Origin: Cupriavidus alkaliphilus | GTDB lineage: Bacteria > Pseudomonadota > Gammaproteobacteria > Burkholderiales > Burkholderiaceae | Direction of reading: 5' to 3' | DNA: 64,000 bases | Assembly (NCBI RefSeq): GCF_900094595.1 | Contig: NZ_FMAD01000003.1 | Span: 434,001-498,000, forward strand | Shown: in pieces, positions 1 through 9,461 of the stretch | Numbering within the stretch: the first letter of the stretch is position 1 | How the letters are laid out: each line of letters begins with the position of its first letter | Program-made: the position numbers and the translations under genes | The notes under the pieces: model-generated | Database searches by the model: none | Told to the model about the DNA's origin: nothing | The model's input: only the letters and a program-made list of their open reading frames with translations

Positions 1-244
1 GCAATTCGCGCGTCAGCACCTCGCCCAGCCGGCTTGGCGCCAGGAAGCGGCACTCCAGCTCGGCCGTGGGCACGCCGGCGCGGCCCTCGCCGTGCATGGC
101 ATCGAATGGCCAGCCCAGCGCCTCGCCGAACCAGTCCTCGATCAGGTCGTTGAGCATCTCGAAGTAGCGCGGGTAAAACACGATGCCGGCGGCGTCGCAG
201 TGCTTGAAGCGCACCAGCACGGTGTTGCGGAACACGTCGCTCAT
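1..244 (-). CDS. Acyl-CoA thioesterase, 4HBT hotdog family (3' end cut by window edge)
   Basis: The first 81 codons of a hotdog-fold thioesterase are visible; the rest lies left of the window. The N-terminus carries the family signature [12 protein letters not shown], with Asp17 in the position of the 4-hydroxybenzoyl-CoA thioesterase catalytic Asp. The start codon overlaps the stop of the upstream CoA ligase as ATGA, so it is the downstream member of the aromatic-acid operon and probably translationally coupled. It likely hydrolyses a CoA thioester formed in the pathway, either a pathway product or a dead-end ester that traps CoA. The exact substrate cannot be read from the sequence. Confidence 0.85.
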   Translation of the reverse strand, partial: MSDVFRNTVLVRFKHCDAAGIVFYPRYFEMLNDLIEDWFGEALGWPFDAMHGEGRAGVPTAELECRFLAPSRLGEVLTREL

Positions 245-1929
245 GGCTGCCCCTGCTGTGGCTTGCCGCCATTGCCCGCGCCCGGCCCCTGCTCCGCCAT
301 CTGGCGCAGCCGGAAGCGCTGCAGCTTGCCGGTCTCGGTGCGCGGCAGCGCCGGCACGAATTCGATGCGGCGCGGGTACTTGTACGGGGCGATCTGGCGC
401 TTGACGTGGTCCTGCAGCGCGATACGGGTCGCTTCGTCAGCCGCCACGCCCTCGCGCAGCACCACGTAGGCCATCACCACCTGGCCGCGCCCGTCGTCCG
501 GCGCGCCGACCACGCCGCATTCGGCCACCGCCTCGTGCTGCATCAGCGCACTCTCCACCTCCGGCCCGGCGATGTTGTAGCCGGCCGAGATGATCATGTC
601 GTCGGAGCGCGCCTGGTAGAAGTAATAGCCGTCGGCGTCGGCGACGAAGGTGTCGCCCGGCAGGTTCCAGCCGGCCTTCACATAATTCGCCTGACGGGGG
701 TCGTCCAGGTATCGGCAGCCGGTCGGCCCCTGCACCGCGAGCTTGCCGACCTGGCCCGGCGGCAGCGGCCGCATCTCCTCGTCGACGATCTGCGCCACGT
801 AGCCGGGCACCACCTTGCCGATCGCGCCCGGCCTGACCTCGGCGCCGGCGCTCGAGATAAAGATGTGCATCATCTCGGTGCCGCCGATGCCATCGGTCAT
901 CTCGATGCCGGTGGCGGCCTTCCAGCTCTGCCGCGTGGCATCGGGCAGCGCCTCGCCGGCCGACACGCTGTGCCGCAGGCTCGAGATATCGAAGCGCGGC
1001 GCCAGCGTCGCCATCTGCCGGTAGAAGGTGGGCGCGGTGAAGACGATGGTGGCGCGGAAGTCGTGGATCAGTTCGAGCAGCGTTTCGGGCGTGAGCTTCT
1101 CCGCCAGCACCGTGCTGGCGCCGATGCGCAACGGGAAGCACAGCATGCCGCCGAGCCCGAAGGTAAAGGCAATCGGCGGCGTACCGCAGAAGATGTCGTC
1201 CGGCGCGGAGCGCAGCACATGGCGCGGGAACAGGTCGCACATGGCCAGCACGTCGCGGTGGAAATGCATGGTGCCCTTGGGCTGGCCGGTGGTGCCGCTG
1301 GTAAAGGCGATCAGGCAGACATCGTCGCTGGCGGTGTCGCAGGCGTCGAAGGTCTCCGGCTTGCCGGCCAGCGCCGCCTCCAGCGAGCCCTCGCCTTCGC
1401 CGTTGAAATGCAGCGTTTGCGCCAGGCTCGGGCAATGGCAATCGCCGCCGGCCTGCTGGTTGGCGTCGAGTTCGTCGCGCAGCCGCACATCGCACAGCGC
1501 GGCGCTGACCTGGGCCTTGTCGATGATCTGCTTGAGTTCCCTGGCGCGCAGCAGCGGCATGGTCGGCACCGCCACCAGCCCGGCCTTCAGCGTGGCCAGC
1601 CAGCTGGCCGCCATCATCAGGTTGTTGGGGCCGCGCAGCAGCACACGGTTGCCGGGCACCAGCCGCATGTCCTCGACCAGCACATGGGCGATCCGGTTCA
1701 CCAGCGCGGCGAGCTGTGCATAGGTCACGGTCTCGATGCGGCCGTCGCGGCGATGGCGGATGGCGATGCGCTCGCCGCGTCCTTCGCGCACGTGGCGGTC
1801 GACCAGCTCCACCGCGGCATTGATCCGCTCGGGGTAGTCGGTGTCGGCATTGAAGCGGAACACCGGCCACTGGTCCCGCGGCGGCAGGCGGTCGCGCGCA
1901 AAGGTGTCGAGGTGGGCTGTGGTCGCCAT
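241..1929 (-). CDS. Aryl-CoA ligase, probably 2-aminobenzoate (anthranilate)-CoA ligase
   Basis: A 562-residue adenylate-forming enzyme (ANL superfamily, benzoate-CoA ligase group). It shows the phosphate-binding loop [11 protein letters not shown] and the C-terminal [11 protein letters not shown] motif with the catalytic Lys. It would activate an aromatic acid with ATP and CoA. The ATG at 1929 is preferred over an in-frame upstream start at 1989 because AGGAGA lies just before it. The stop overlaps the thioesterase start by 4 nt. With the fused monooxygenase/reductase and beta-oxidation-like genes upstream, the set resembles the Azoarcus evansii 2-aminobenzoyl-CoA pathway. Salicylate or another benzoate is an alternative substrate. 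Confidence 0.82.
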   Translation of the reverse strand: MATTAHLDTFARDRLPPRDQWPVFRFNADTDYPERINAAVELVDRHVREGRGERIAIRHRRDGRIETVTYAQLAALVNRIAHVLVEDMRLVPGNRVLLRGPNNLMMAASWLATLKAGLVAVPTMPLLRARELKQIIDKAQVSAALCDVRLRDELDANQQAGGDCHCPSLAQTLHFNGEGEGSLEAALAGKPETFDACDTASDDVCLIAFTSGTTGQPKGTMHFHRDVLAMCDLFPRHVLRSAPDDIFCGTPPIAFTFGLGGMLCFPLRIGASTVLAEKLTPETLLELIHDFRATIVFTAPTFYRQMATLAPRFDISSLRHSVSAGEALPDATRQSWKAATGIEMTDGIGGTEMMHIFISSAGAEVRPGAIGKVVPGYVAQIVDEEMRPLPPGQVGKLAVQGPTGCRYLDDPRQANYVKAGWNLPGDTFVADADGYYFYQARSDDMIISAGYNIAGPEVESALMQHEAVAECGVVGAPDDGRGQVVMAYVVLREGVAADEATRIALQDHVKRQIAPYKYPRRIEFVPALPRTETGKLQRFRLRQMAEQGPGAGNGGKPQQGQP

Positions 1930-1998
1930 GGCTTGTCTCCTGTCTGCTCTGTATCGGTACGGCAGTTCTTGGGTGGCGCGGGGGCGCAAGGTCCGGGC

Positions 1999-3168
1999 TC
2001 AGGCCTGCTGCCCGGCCAGCGTCTCGCGCGCGATGATCAGCTTCTGCACTTCGGTGGCGCCTTCATAGATGCGCAGCGAGCGGATCTCGCGGTACAGGCT
2101 TTCCACGCGCGTGCCGACCTTGACGCCGAGGCCGCCGAACATCTGCACCGCGCGGTCGATCACCTGCTGCGCGTTTTCGGTCGCGACCATCTTGGCCATG
2201 GCCGCCTCGCGCGTGGTGCGCTGCCCCTTCACATCGCGCAGCCAGGCCGCACGGTAGGTCAGCAGCGCGGCGGCGTCGATGGCGGTGGCCATGTCGCCGA
2301 TCGCGGCCTGGGTCAGCTGCAGGTCGGCCAGCACGCCGCCGAACATCGGCCGCGCGCGGGCACGCGCCAGCGCATCGTCCAGCGCGGCGCGGCCGAAGCC
2401 CAGCGCCGCCGCCGCCACCGAAGCGCGGAAGATATCGAGCGTCATCATCGCCACCTTGAAGCCCTGCCCCGCCTCGCCCAGCCGGTTGCCCACCGGCACG
2501 CGGCACTGGTCGAAGCGCAGCGTCGCCAGCGGATGCGGCGCCATCACGTCGATGCGCTCGGCGATGGTCAGGCCCGGCGTGTCGGCGTCGACCACCAGGG
2601 CGGTTATGCCGCGCGCGCCAGGGGCCTCGCCGGTGCGCACGAACACGCAGTAGAAGTCGGCAATGCCGCCGTTCGAGATCCAGGTCTTGGCGCCATCGAT
2701 CACATACTGGCTGCCGTCTTCGGACAGCCGCGCGCTGCATTGCAGCGCGGCCACATCCGAGCCGGCATCGGGTTCCGACAGCGCGAACGCGGCGATCGCC
2801 TCGCCGCGGGCCACGCGCGGCAGGTAGCGCGCGCGCAGCGCGTCGCTGCCCGCCAGCGAGATCGCCCCCGAGCCCAGCCCCTGCATGGCAAAGGCAAAGT
2901 CGGCCAGGCCGTCATGGCGCGCCAGCGTCTCGCGCAGCAGGCACAGCGAGCGCGAATCCAGCGCCGGCAGCGCGCCGCCATGCGCGGCCGGCACGCAGTA
3001 GCGCAGCCAGCCCGCCTCGCCCAGCTGCCGCACCAGCGCGCGGCAGGCGGCGTCGGTATCGCTGTGGTCGACCCGCAGGTGTTGCCCGCACCATGCGTCA
3101 AGTTCGCGCTCCAGCGCGCGGTGGGCATCGTCGAACAGCGGCAGATCGAGGTAGGTCTTGTCGGACAT
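1999..3168 (-). CDS. Acyl-CoA dehydrogenase
   Basis: A 389-residue flavoprotein of normal family length. The C-terminal IYEGATEVQ segment contains the Glu that acts as catalytic base in short-chain acyl-CoA dehydrogenases, and the [11 protein letters not shown] segment matches the FAD/substrate region. It would introduce a double bond next to the thioester, passing electrons to ETF. It starts 6 nt after the enoyl-CoA hydratase stop and lies 69 nt before the ligase start. In this operon it likely acts on a ring-reduced or ring-opened CoA intermediate rather than on fatty acids; that role is inferred from context. Confidence 0.87.
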   Translation of the reverse strand: MSDKTYLDLPLFDDAHRALERELDAWCGQHLRVDHSDTDAACRALVRQLGEAGWLRYCVPAAHGGALPALDSRSLCLLRETLARHDGLADFAFAMQGLGSGAISLAGSDALRARYLPRVARGEAIAAFALSEPDAGSDVAALQCSARLSEDGSQYVIDGAKTWISNGGIADFYCVFVRTGEAPGARGITALVVDADTPGLTIAERIDVMAPHPLATLRFDQCRVPVGNRLGEAGQGFKVAMMTLDIFRASVAAAALGFGRAALDDALARARARPMFGGVLADLQLTQAAIGDMATAIDAAALLTYRAAWLRDVKGQRTTREAAMAKMVATENAQQVIDRAVQMFGGLGVKVGTRVESLYREIRSLRIYEGATEVQKLIIARETLAGQQA

Positions 3169-3174
3169 GGCGGC

Positions 3175-4026
3175 TCAGTCCCCTTCGAAGACCGGCTTGG
3201 TCTTGGCGACGAAGGCCTCATAGGCGCGGCGGAAATCGCGCGTCTGCATGCAGATCGCCTGCGCCTCGGCCTCGGCCTCGATGGCTTCGTCCAGGCCCAT
3301 GTTCCATTCCTGGTGCAGCAGCTTCTTGGTCACGCCGTGGGCGAAGGTCGGTCCGGCCGCCAGTTGCGCGGCCAGCGCCTGCGCCTGCGCCAGCACCGCT
3401 TCGGACGGGTGCAGCGCGTTGAAGAAACCCCACTGCAGCCCTTCCTCCGCGCTCATCGAACGGCCGGTGTACAGCAGTTCGCTGGCCCGGCCCTGCCCGA
3501 TCACGCGCGGCAGCAGCGTGCACGCGCCCATGTCGGCACCGGCCAGGCCGACGCGCGTGAACAGGAACGCGGTCTTGGCCTGCGCCGTGCCCAGGCGCAT
3601 ATCGGAAGCCAGCGCCATCATCGCGCCGGCGCCGGCGCAGATGCCGTCAATCGCGCTCACCACCGGCTGCGGGCACGCGCGCATCGCCTTGACCAGGTCG
3701 CCGGTCATGCGCGTGAAGTCGAGCAGCTCCGGCATCGACATGCGCGTCAGCGGGCCGATGATCTCGTGCACGTCGCCGCCGGAGCAATAGTTGCCGCCGG
3801 CGCCCGTCACCACCACCGCCTTGATGTCGCTGGCGTAGCACAGGCCGCGGAACAGGTCGCGCAGCTCGGCGTAGGAGTCGAAGGTCAGCGGGTTCTTGCG
3901 TTCAGGCCGGTTCAGCGTCACGGTGCCGACCTTGCCGTCGGCGGACACCGACCACAGGAAATGCTCGGGCTGGTATCCGGCAAAGCTGCGCTTGTGGTGG
4001 CGCATGTCGAGTGCGATCTCTGTCAT
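3175..4026 (-). CDS. Enoyl-CoA hydratase/isomerase family protein
   Basis: A 283-residue crotonase-fold enzyme. The oxyanion-hole segments are visible as [11 protein letters not shown] and [16 protein letters not shown]. Crotonase enzymes hydrate, isomerise or cleave CoA thioesters, and the position of the acidic catalytic residues (around [10 protein letters not shown]) differs enough from classical EchA that the reaction is not certain. It sits between the SDR (34 nt upstream) and the acyl-CoA dehydrogenase (6 nt downstream) in the same operon. This supports a role in beta-oxidation-like processing of the dearomatised ring. Confidence 0.85.
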   Translation of the reverse strand: MTEIALDMRHHKRSFAGYQPEHFLWSVSADGKVGTVTLNRPERKNPLTFDSYAELRDLFRGLCYASDIKAVVVTGAGGNYCSGGDVHEIIGPLTRMSMPELLDFTRMTGDLVKAMRACPQPVVSAIDGICAGAGAMMALASDMRLGTAQAKTAFLFTRVGLAGADMGACTLLPRVIGQGRASELLYTGRSMSAEEGLQWGFFNALHPSEAVLAQAQALAAQLAAGPTFAHGVTKKLLHQEWNMGLDEAIEAEAEAQAICMQTRDFRRAYEAFVAKTKPVFEGD

Positions 4027-4060
4027 GGGTTCTCTCGTTGTCTGCTGCAGTCAGTGTGCT

Positions 4061-4864
4061 TCAGCCTGCCATCACTTCGCCACCGGCGACGGGGATCGCC
4101 TGGCCGGTGATCGCCGCCGCGGACGGCTGGCACAGCCAGGCCACCGCGTCGGCCACCTCGTCGGGCTGCACCAGCCGGCGCTGCGGATTGCGCGCGGCCA
4201 GTTCGGCGCGCGCCTGCTCCTCCGTGCGGCCGGTCTTGCCGACGATATTGGCCACCGCGTCGCGCACGATGTCGGTTTCGGTATAGCCCGGGCATACCGC
4301 GTTGACGGTCACGCCCCTGGCCGCGGTTTCCAGCGCCAGCGCGCGGGTCAGGCCGATCACGCCATGCTTGGCCGCGCAATAGGCGCTGACGTAGCCATAG
4401 CCGATCAGCCCCGCGGTGCTGGCCACGTTGACGATGCGGCCCCAGCCCGCGTCGAGCATCGCCGGCAGCGCCGCCTGCGTGCACAGGAAGGTGCCGGTCA
4501 GGTTGACGTCGAGCAGGCGCTGCCACAGCGCGGCATCGGTCTTCAGGAACGGTGCGCTGTGGGCCTGCCCGGCGTTGTTGACCAGCATCGCGACCGTGCC
4601 GGCCTGTTCCGTGGCCGTGGCAAAGGCACGCGCCACGCTGTCGGCATTGACTATATCGGCCGTGACAAACGAAACGACAGCGCCCGCCGGCGCCTGCCCG
4701 TGCAGCGCCTGTACCGTCGCCTGCAGCGTGCCGGAATCGCGCCCCAGCAGGGTCACGCTGGCGCCATCGGCCAGCAGCCGCCGCGCGATCGCCGCGCCGA
4801 TGCCGCGCCCGCCGCCGGTAACCAGCGCGTGCCGGCCGGCCAGTGTTGCCGTGCTGCCCGTCAT
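4061..4864 (-). CDS. SDR-family NAD(P)-dependent oxidoreductase (3-hydroxyacyl-CoA dehydrogenase-like)
   Basis: A 267-residue classical short-chain dehydrogenase. The cofactor motif TGGGRGIG is near residue 17 and the catalytic YCAAKHG (YxxxK) near residue 160, with NNAG between. The start at 4864 overlaps the upstream hydroxylase stop as ATGA; a longer open frame upstream lies inside the hydroxylase gene and is rejected. Placed among CoA-ester enzymes, it probably oxidises a 3-hydroxyacyl-CoA intermediate or reduces a ring ketone. The exact substrate is inferred only from the neighbours. Confidence 0.87.
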   Translation of the reverse strand: MTGSTATLAGRHALVTGGGRGIGAAIARRLLADGASVTLLGRDSGTLQATVQALHGQAPAGAVVSFVTADIVNADSVARAFATATEQAGTVAMLVNNAGQAHSAPFLKTDAALWQRLLDVNLTGTFLCTQAALPAMLDAGWGRIVNVASTAGLIGYGYVSAYCAAKHGVIGLTRALALETAARGVTVNAVCPGYTETDIVRDAVANIVGKTGRTEEQARAELAARNPQRRLVQPDEVADAVAWLCQPSAAAITGQAIPVAGGEVMAG

Positions 4865-7215
4865 GCCTGCTTCTCCTGCGCCGCGGCGCGTTCGAGATTG
4901 GTTTCCAGCTGCCGCTTGCCCGCCAGGTACTGCTTGGGCCAGGCGATATCGCGGTAGCCGATGCGCGCGGCTTCCTGCAGCGTCCACGCGGGGTTGGCCA
5001 GGTGCGGGCGCGCAATCGCGCACAGGTCGGCGCGGCCGGCGGCGATGATCGAGTCGACGTGGTCGGCTTCAAAGATAGCGCCGACCGCGATGGTAGCGAT
5101 GCCGGCCTCGTTGCGGATGCGATCGGCGAACGGCGTCTGGTACATGCGGCCATACACCGGCGCCTGGTCCGGGCTGACCTGCCCCGACGAGCAATCGATC
5201 ATGTCGGCGCCCGCGGCCTTGAAGGCCCGGGCGATCTCGACCGCGTCGTCGGGCGTGATGCCGCCTTCGACCCAGTCGTGCGCCGAGATGCGCACCGACA
5301 TCGGCTTGTCCTGCGGCCATACCGCGCGCACGGCCCCGAACACTTCCAGCGGATAGCGCAGCCGCGCCGCCAGCGGGCCGCCGTATTCGTCGTTGCGCGT
5401 ATTGGTCAGCGGCGAGATAAAGCTCGACAGCAGGTAGCCGTGCGCGCAGTGCAGCTCGAGCCAGTCGAAGCCCGCTTCGGCCGCGCGCCGGGCGCTGGCC
5501 ACGAAGTCGTCGCGCACGCGGTCCATGTCGGCGCGCGTCATCTCGCGCGGGGTCTGCGATTCGCCTGGCAGGTACGGCAGTGGCGAAGCCGACATCACCG
5601 GCCAGTTCCCCTGCGGCAGCGGGTGGTCCATCGCTTCCCAGCCGAGTTGCGTCGATCCCTTGCGGCCGGAGTGGCCGATCTGCATGGCGATACGGGCATC
5701 GCTGTTGGCATGGACGAAATCGACGATGCGCTTCCACGCGTCGCGCTGTTCATCGCTCCACAAGCCCGGGCAGCCCGGCGTGATGCGCGCGTCGGGCGAG
5801 ACGCAGGTCATCTCCGCCACCACCATGCCGGCGCCGCCAAGCGCGCGCGAGCCCAGGTGGACCAGGTGGAAGTCGCCCGGCACGCCATCGTTGCAGGAGT
5901 ACATTGCCATGGGCGACACCACCACGCGGTTCTTCAGCGTGACGCCGCGCAGCCGGAACGGCGTGAACATCGGCGGCAGCGGCTGGTGCGCCTGCAGTCG
6001 CAGGCTGTCGGCCGGCACCCCGGCCTGCTGTGCCAGCCAGTGCTCGAACTGCGCGACATAGCCGGCATCGCGCACGCGCAGGTTTTCATGCGAAATCCGC
6101 TGCGAACGCGTCAGCAGCGAGTAGGCGAACTGCTCCGGCGGCAGGCTGCCGGCATAGCGCTCGACGTTCTCGAACCACTCGGTCGAGTTGCGCGCCGCGT
6201 TCTGGATCTTCAGCACCTCGACCCCGCGCGTGGCTTCATAGCGCGCCAGCGCGTCGGGCAGGCCGTCGTGGCCGCTGCCACGGATCTCTTCGGCCAGGTC
6301 GATGGCATCCTCGAGCGCCAGCTTGGTACCGGAGCCGATCGAGAAATGCGCGGTGTGCGCGGCATCGCCCATCAGCACCACCGGCACGCGGCGGCCGTCG
6401 GGCAAGGTGTTCCAGTGCACCCATTGGCGGCAGATCACGCGCGGGAAGCGGATCCAGATCGCCGAGCCGCGCAGGTGCGCCGCGTTGCTCATCAGCTTGT
6501 TGCCGTCGAGGTAGCGCGCGAACAGCTTCTCGCAGTAGGCCACGCCCTCTTCCTGGCTCATCTGCTCGATGCCGGCGGCGCGCCAGACCGCTTCCGGGGT
6601 CTCGACGATAAAGGTCGAGGTGTTGTCGTCGAAGCGGTAGGCATGCGCCTGGAACCAGCCGTGCTCGGTCTTTTCAAAGGCAAAGGTGAAGGCGTCGAAC
6701 AGCTTGTGCGTGCCGAGCCAGACAAAGCGGCACTGGCGCGTATCGATATCCGGCCGGAAGGTGTCGGCATAGCGGGTGCGGATGCGGCTGTTCAGGCCGT
6801 CCGAGGCGATCACCAGGTCGGCCTGGTATTGCATCGCCAGCGCCTGGTCGTCGGATACATCGGTCTCGAACACCAGCTTCACCCCGAGCGCTTCGCAACG
6901 CGCCTGCAGGATGTTCAGCAGGCGCTTGCGGCCGATGCCGATAAAGCCATGGCCGCCCGAGCGGATGGTGCGCCCGCCGATATGGATGTCGATATCGTCC
7001 CAGTGGTTGAAGGCGGCGTTGATCTCGCTGGCGCTGGCCGGGTCGGCTTGCTTCAGGTTGTCCATGGTGGCGTCCGAAAACACCACGCCCCAGCCGAAGG
7101 TGTCGTAGGGTCGGTTGCGCTCGACCACGATGACCTCGTTGGCCGGATCCTGCAGTTTCATCAGCAGGCCGAAGTACAGGCCGGCGGGGCCTCCGCCAAT
7201 ACAAAGCACGCGCAT
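4861..7215 (-). CDS. 2-aminobenzoyl-CoA monooxygenase/reductase or salicylyl-CoA 5-hydroxylase type fusion
   Basis: A 784-residue two-domain flavoenzyme. Residues 1 to about 400 are an aromatic-ring FAD monooxygenase ([10 protein letters not shown] at 7-16, and [13 protein letters not shown] near 281). From about residue 415 it is an Old Yellow Enzyme-type reductase (MFTPFRLRG, then [11 protein letters not shown] and NDEYGG). This fusion is known from Azoarcus evansii 2-aminobenzoyl-CoA monooxygenase/reductase, which hydroxylates and then reduces the ring, and from proteins annotated as salicylyl-CoA 5-hydroxylase. The ATG at 7215 is chosen over 7254 because AGGAGG precedes it. First gene of the operon. 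The hydratase, dehydrogenase and SDR downstream favour the anthranilate-type route over the gentisate route. Confidence 0.87.
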   Translation of the reverse strand: MRVLCIGGGPAGLYFGLLMKLQDPANEVIVVERNRPYDTFGWGVVFSDATMDNLKQADPASASEINAAFNHWDDIDIHIGGRTIRSGGHGFIGIGRKRLLNILQARCEALGVKLVFETDVSDDQALAMQYQADLVIASDGLNSRIRTRYADTFRPDIDTRQCRFVWLGTHKLFDAFTFAFEKTEHGWFQAHAYRFDDNTSTFIVETPEAVWRAAGIEQMSQEEGVAYCEKLFARYLDGNKLMSNAAHLRGSAIWIRFPRVICRQWVHWNTLPDGRRVPVVLMGDAAHTAHFSIGSGTKLALEDAIDLAEEIRGSGHDGLPDALARYEATRGVEVLKIQNAARNSTEWFENVERYAGSLPPEQFAYSLLTRSQRISHENLRVRDAGYVAQFEHWLAQQAGVPADSLRLQAHQPLPPMFTPFRLRGVTLKNRVVVSPMAMYSCNDGVPGDFHLVHLGSRALGGAGMVVAEMTCVSPDARITPGCPGLWSDEQRDAWKRIVDFVHANSDARIAMQIGHSGRKGSTQLGWEAMDHPLPQGNWPVMSASPLPYLPGESQTPREMTRADMDRVRDDFVASARRAAEAGFDWLELHCAHGYLLSSFISPLTNTRNDEYGGPLAARLRYPLEVFGAVRAVWPQDKPMSVRISAHDWVEGGITPDDAVEIARAFKAAGADMIDCSSGQVSPDQAPVYGRMYQTPFADRIRNEAGIATIAVGAIFEADHVDSIIAAGRADLCAIARPHLANPAWTLQEAARIGYRDIAWPKQYLAGKRQLETNLERAAAQEKQA

Positions 7216-7299
7216 CTGTTGCCTCCTGCCGGCTGTGCCGGGCGCGCCGCACATACGTGCACCGAATCCCCGACGACACCGCCATCTAGATCAAGATTA

Positions 7300-7321
7300 A
7301 ATATTTTATACTTCAAATATT
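7300..7321. promoter_or_regulatory. AT-rich dyad, candidate operator/promoter of the aromatic-CoA operon
   Basis: AATATTT and AAATATT form perfect 7-nt arms separated by 8 nt, about 85 nt before the first gene of the operon. The surrounding stretch (about 7290-7325) is far richer in A and T than anything nearby, as expected for a promoter. A short dyad like this fits a MarR- or TetR-type repressor site; MarR regulators accompany related anthranilate clusters elsewhere. No regulator gene is visible beside it, so the operator role is inference. Confidence 0.45.
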
Positions 7322-7392
7322 AGACTGCATCACGACCGATGGCAAGGCGACGATGCGGTGTGCCGCGTGCGACACCCCCATCGCCCTGCCGG

Positions 7393-9285
7393 CTAGCCTT
7401 TCAACGCGGCCTGCAGCTGTTCCAGCGCGCCCGGATCTTCGATCGTCGTCAGGTCGCCCGGGTCGCGGCCCTCGGCCACGGCCTGCATGGCGCGCCGCAG
7501 CAGCTTGCCGGACCGCGTCTTCGGCAGCGCATTGACGAACAACACGCGCGCCGGGCGGGCCACCGCGCCCAGTTGCTGCTCGACCGTCTTCATCAGCTCG
7601 CCCTCCAGCGCCAGCCGCGCCTCCGGCGTGGCGGTGCGCGCCGGATCGCGGGCGATGCAGAACGCCATCGCCACCTGCCCCTTGAGCGCGTCCTGCACCC
7701 CCACCACGGCCACCTCGGCCACCGCGGCGCTGGACGACAGGCTTTCCTCGATCTCGCGCGTGCCCAGCCGGTGGCCGGCGACATTGATCACGTCGTCGGT
7801 GCGACCCAGGATAAAGACGTAGCCGTCGGCGTCGCGCACGCCCCAGTCGAAGGTGGAATAGCACAGGCGGTTCGGCACCGCCTGCCAGTAAGTGCGCACG
7901 AAGCGGTCATCGTCGCCCCAGACCGTGCTCATGCATCCCGGCGGCAGCGGGCCGTCGATGGCAACCACGCCCTTCTGACCCGGCGGGCATTCCGCGCCGG
8001 TGTTTTCGTCGACGATCTTCAGGTCGTAGCCGTAGGCCGGCACGCCGGGCGAGCCCAGCTTGGGCGGCAACGCCTCCAGGCCGCGCTGGATCGCGATGAT
8101 GGGCCAGCCGGATTCGGTCTGCCAGTAGTTGTCGACCACGGGCTTGCCCAGGCCGTCCTGGATCCAGCGCGCGGTGGGCTCGTCGAGCGGCTCGCCGGCC
8201 AGGAACAACAGGCGCAGGCTGGACAGGTCGTAGCGCGTCAGCCACGCCGGATCCTGCTTTTTCAGCACGCGGATCGCGGTCGGGGCGCTGAACATCAGGT
8301 TGACCCGGTATTGCTCGACCAGGCGCCACAGGATGCCGCCGTCGGGCCGGATCGGCGTGCCCTCATACATCAGCGTCGCCATGCCGGCCAGCAGCGGGCC
8401 ATAGACGATATAGCTGTGCCCCACCACCCAGCCGATGTCCGACGCGGTGAACATGGTGTCGCCGGCCTTGCCGCAAAAGATGTATTCCATCGACGTGGCC
8501 AGCGCCACCGCATAGCCGCCGGTATCGCGCTGCACGCCCTTGGGCTTGCCGGTGGTGCCCGAGGTATAGAGCACATAGGACGGCTCGCCCGACTCCAGCC
8601 ACACGCACGGCACCTGCACGCCGGCGACGCGCTCGCGCCACGCCGCGTAGTCTTCATCGCGGCCTGCGGTGCGGGGCATGTCCGCCAGCTGCCGGTCCAC
8701 CAGCAGCACCTTCTCGGGCTGGTGCGACGACAACCGGATGGCCTCGTCCAGCAGCGGCTTGTAGGGCACCACCTTGCCCGCGCGCGAGCCGGCGTCGGCG
8801 CTGACCACCACGCGCGGGCGGGCATCCTCGATGCGCGCGGCCAGGCTGACCGAGGCAAAGCCGCCGAACACCACCGAATGGATGGCGCCGATGCGCGCGC
8901 ACGCCAGCATCGCGAAGGCCGCTTCCGGGATCATCGGCATGTAGATCAGCACGCGGTCGCCTCGCTGCACGCCCAGCCCCTGCAGGGTCGCCGCCATGCG
9001 GCTGACCTCGTCGTGCAGTTCGGCGTAGGTGAAGCTGCGGGCCTGGTCGGTCTCGGTCGAGACCCAGTGCAGCGCCGGCTGGCTGGCGCGGGCCGCCAGA
9101 TGGCGGTCGACCGCGTTGTGGCACAGGTTGGTGCGCCCGCCGACGAACCAGCGCGTGAAGGGCGCGCGGCTGTTGTCGAGCACCTGGCTGAACGGGGTTT
9201 CCCAGTCGATGCGTGCCGCCTGTTCGGCCCAGAACCCCTCGGGGTCGGCCAGCGAACGGGCATGCACGGCATGGCTTGCCGTCAT
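7393..9285 (-). CDS. prpE: Propionate-CoA ligase (propionyl-CoA synthetase)
   Basis: A 630-residue AMP-forming acyl-CoA synthetase that activates propionate, and less well acetate, with ATP and CoA. Visible motifs are [19 protein letters not shown], the WWVVGHSY-like segment GWVVGHSYIVYGP, and the C-terminal PKTRSGKLLRR with the Lys that is acetylated in the family. The [18 protein letters not shown] form separates PrpE from Acs. The start at 9285 has GGAGGAG before it. It stands 177 nt upstream of the aromatic operon on the same strand, with no clear terminator between, so some read-through is possible. Confidence 0.85.
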   Translation of the reverse strand: MTASHAVHARSLADPEGFWAEQAARIDWETPFSQVLDNSRAPFTRWFVGGRTNLCHNAVDRHLAARASQPALHWVSTETDQARSFTYAELHDEVSRMAATLQGLGVQRGDRVLIYMPMIPEAAFAMLACARIGAIHSVVFGGFASVSLAARIEDARPRVVVSADAGSRAGKVVPYKPLLDEAIRLSSHQPEKVLLVDRQLADMPRTAGRDEDYAAWRERVAGVQVPCVWLESGEPSYVLYTSGTTGKPKGVQRDTGGYAVALATSMEYIFCGKAGDTMFTASDIGWVVGHSYIVYGPLLAGMATLMYEGTPIRPDGGILWRLVEQYRVNLMFSAPTAIRVLKKQDPAWLTRYDLSSLRLLFLAGEPLDEPTARWIQDGLGKPVVDNYWQTESGWPIIAIQRGLEALPPKLGSPGVPAYGYDLKIVDENTGAECPPGQKGVVAIDGPLPPGCMSTVWGDDDRFVRTYWQAVPNRLCYSTFDWGVRDADGYVFILGRTDDVINVAGHRLGTREIEESLSSSAAVAEVAVVGVQDALKGQVAMAFCIARDPARTATPEARLALEGELMKTVEQQLGAVARPARVLFVNALPKTRSGKLLRRAMQAVAEGRDPGDLTTIEDPGALEQLQAALKG

Positions 9286-9398
9286 GTCTGTCTCCTCCGC
9301 GTCTGCGGTCGTTGGGTTATGCCCGTAGTTTGCCACCGGCCCGCACGCTCGTGGCTACGGTTTCCGCGCGCTGCCGCACGGGGCGGCGCCGGCACATG

Positions 9399-9432
9399 AA
9401 AAAAGGGGCGTGCCGCCGGCATCGCCCCTTTT
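9399..9432 (-). terminator. Rho-independent terminator of mltD
   Basis: AAAAGGGGC and GCCCCTTTT form a stem over 9401-9432. Read on the minus strand it is followed by a run of T, about 30 nt past the mltD stop. Confidence 0.8.
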
Positions 9433-9461
9433 GCTGTGCCACCGTCGCGCCGGCGACTGTG

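Noticed and set aside
406..4110. A 1234-codon open frame on the plus strand across the aromatic operon
   Set aside because: It is antisense to several clear genes; in such GC-rich DNA the opposite strand is open by codon bias. The product is His/Arg/Gln-rich without domains.
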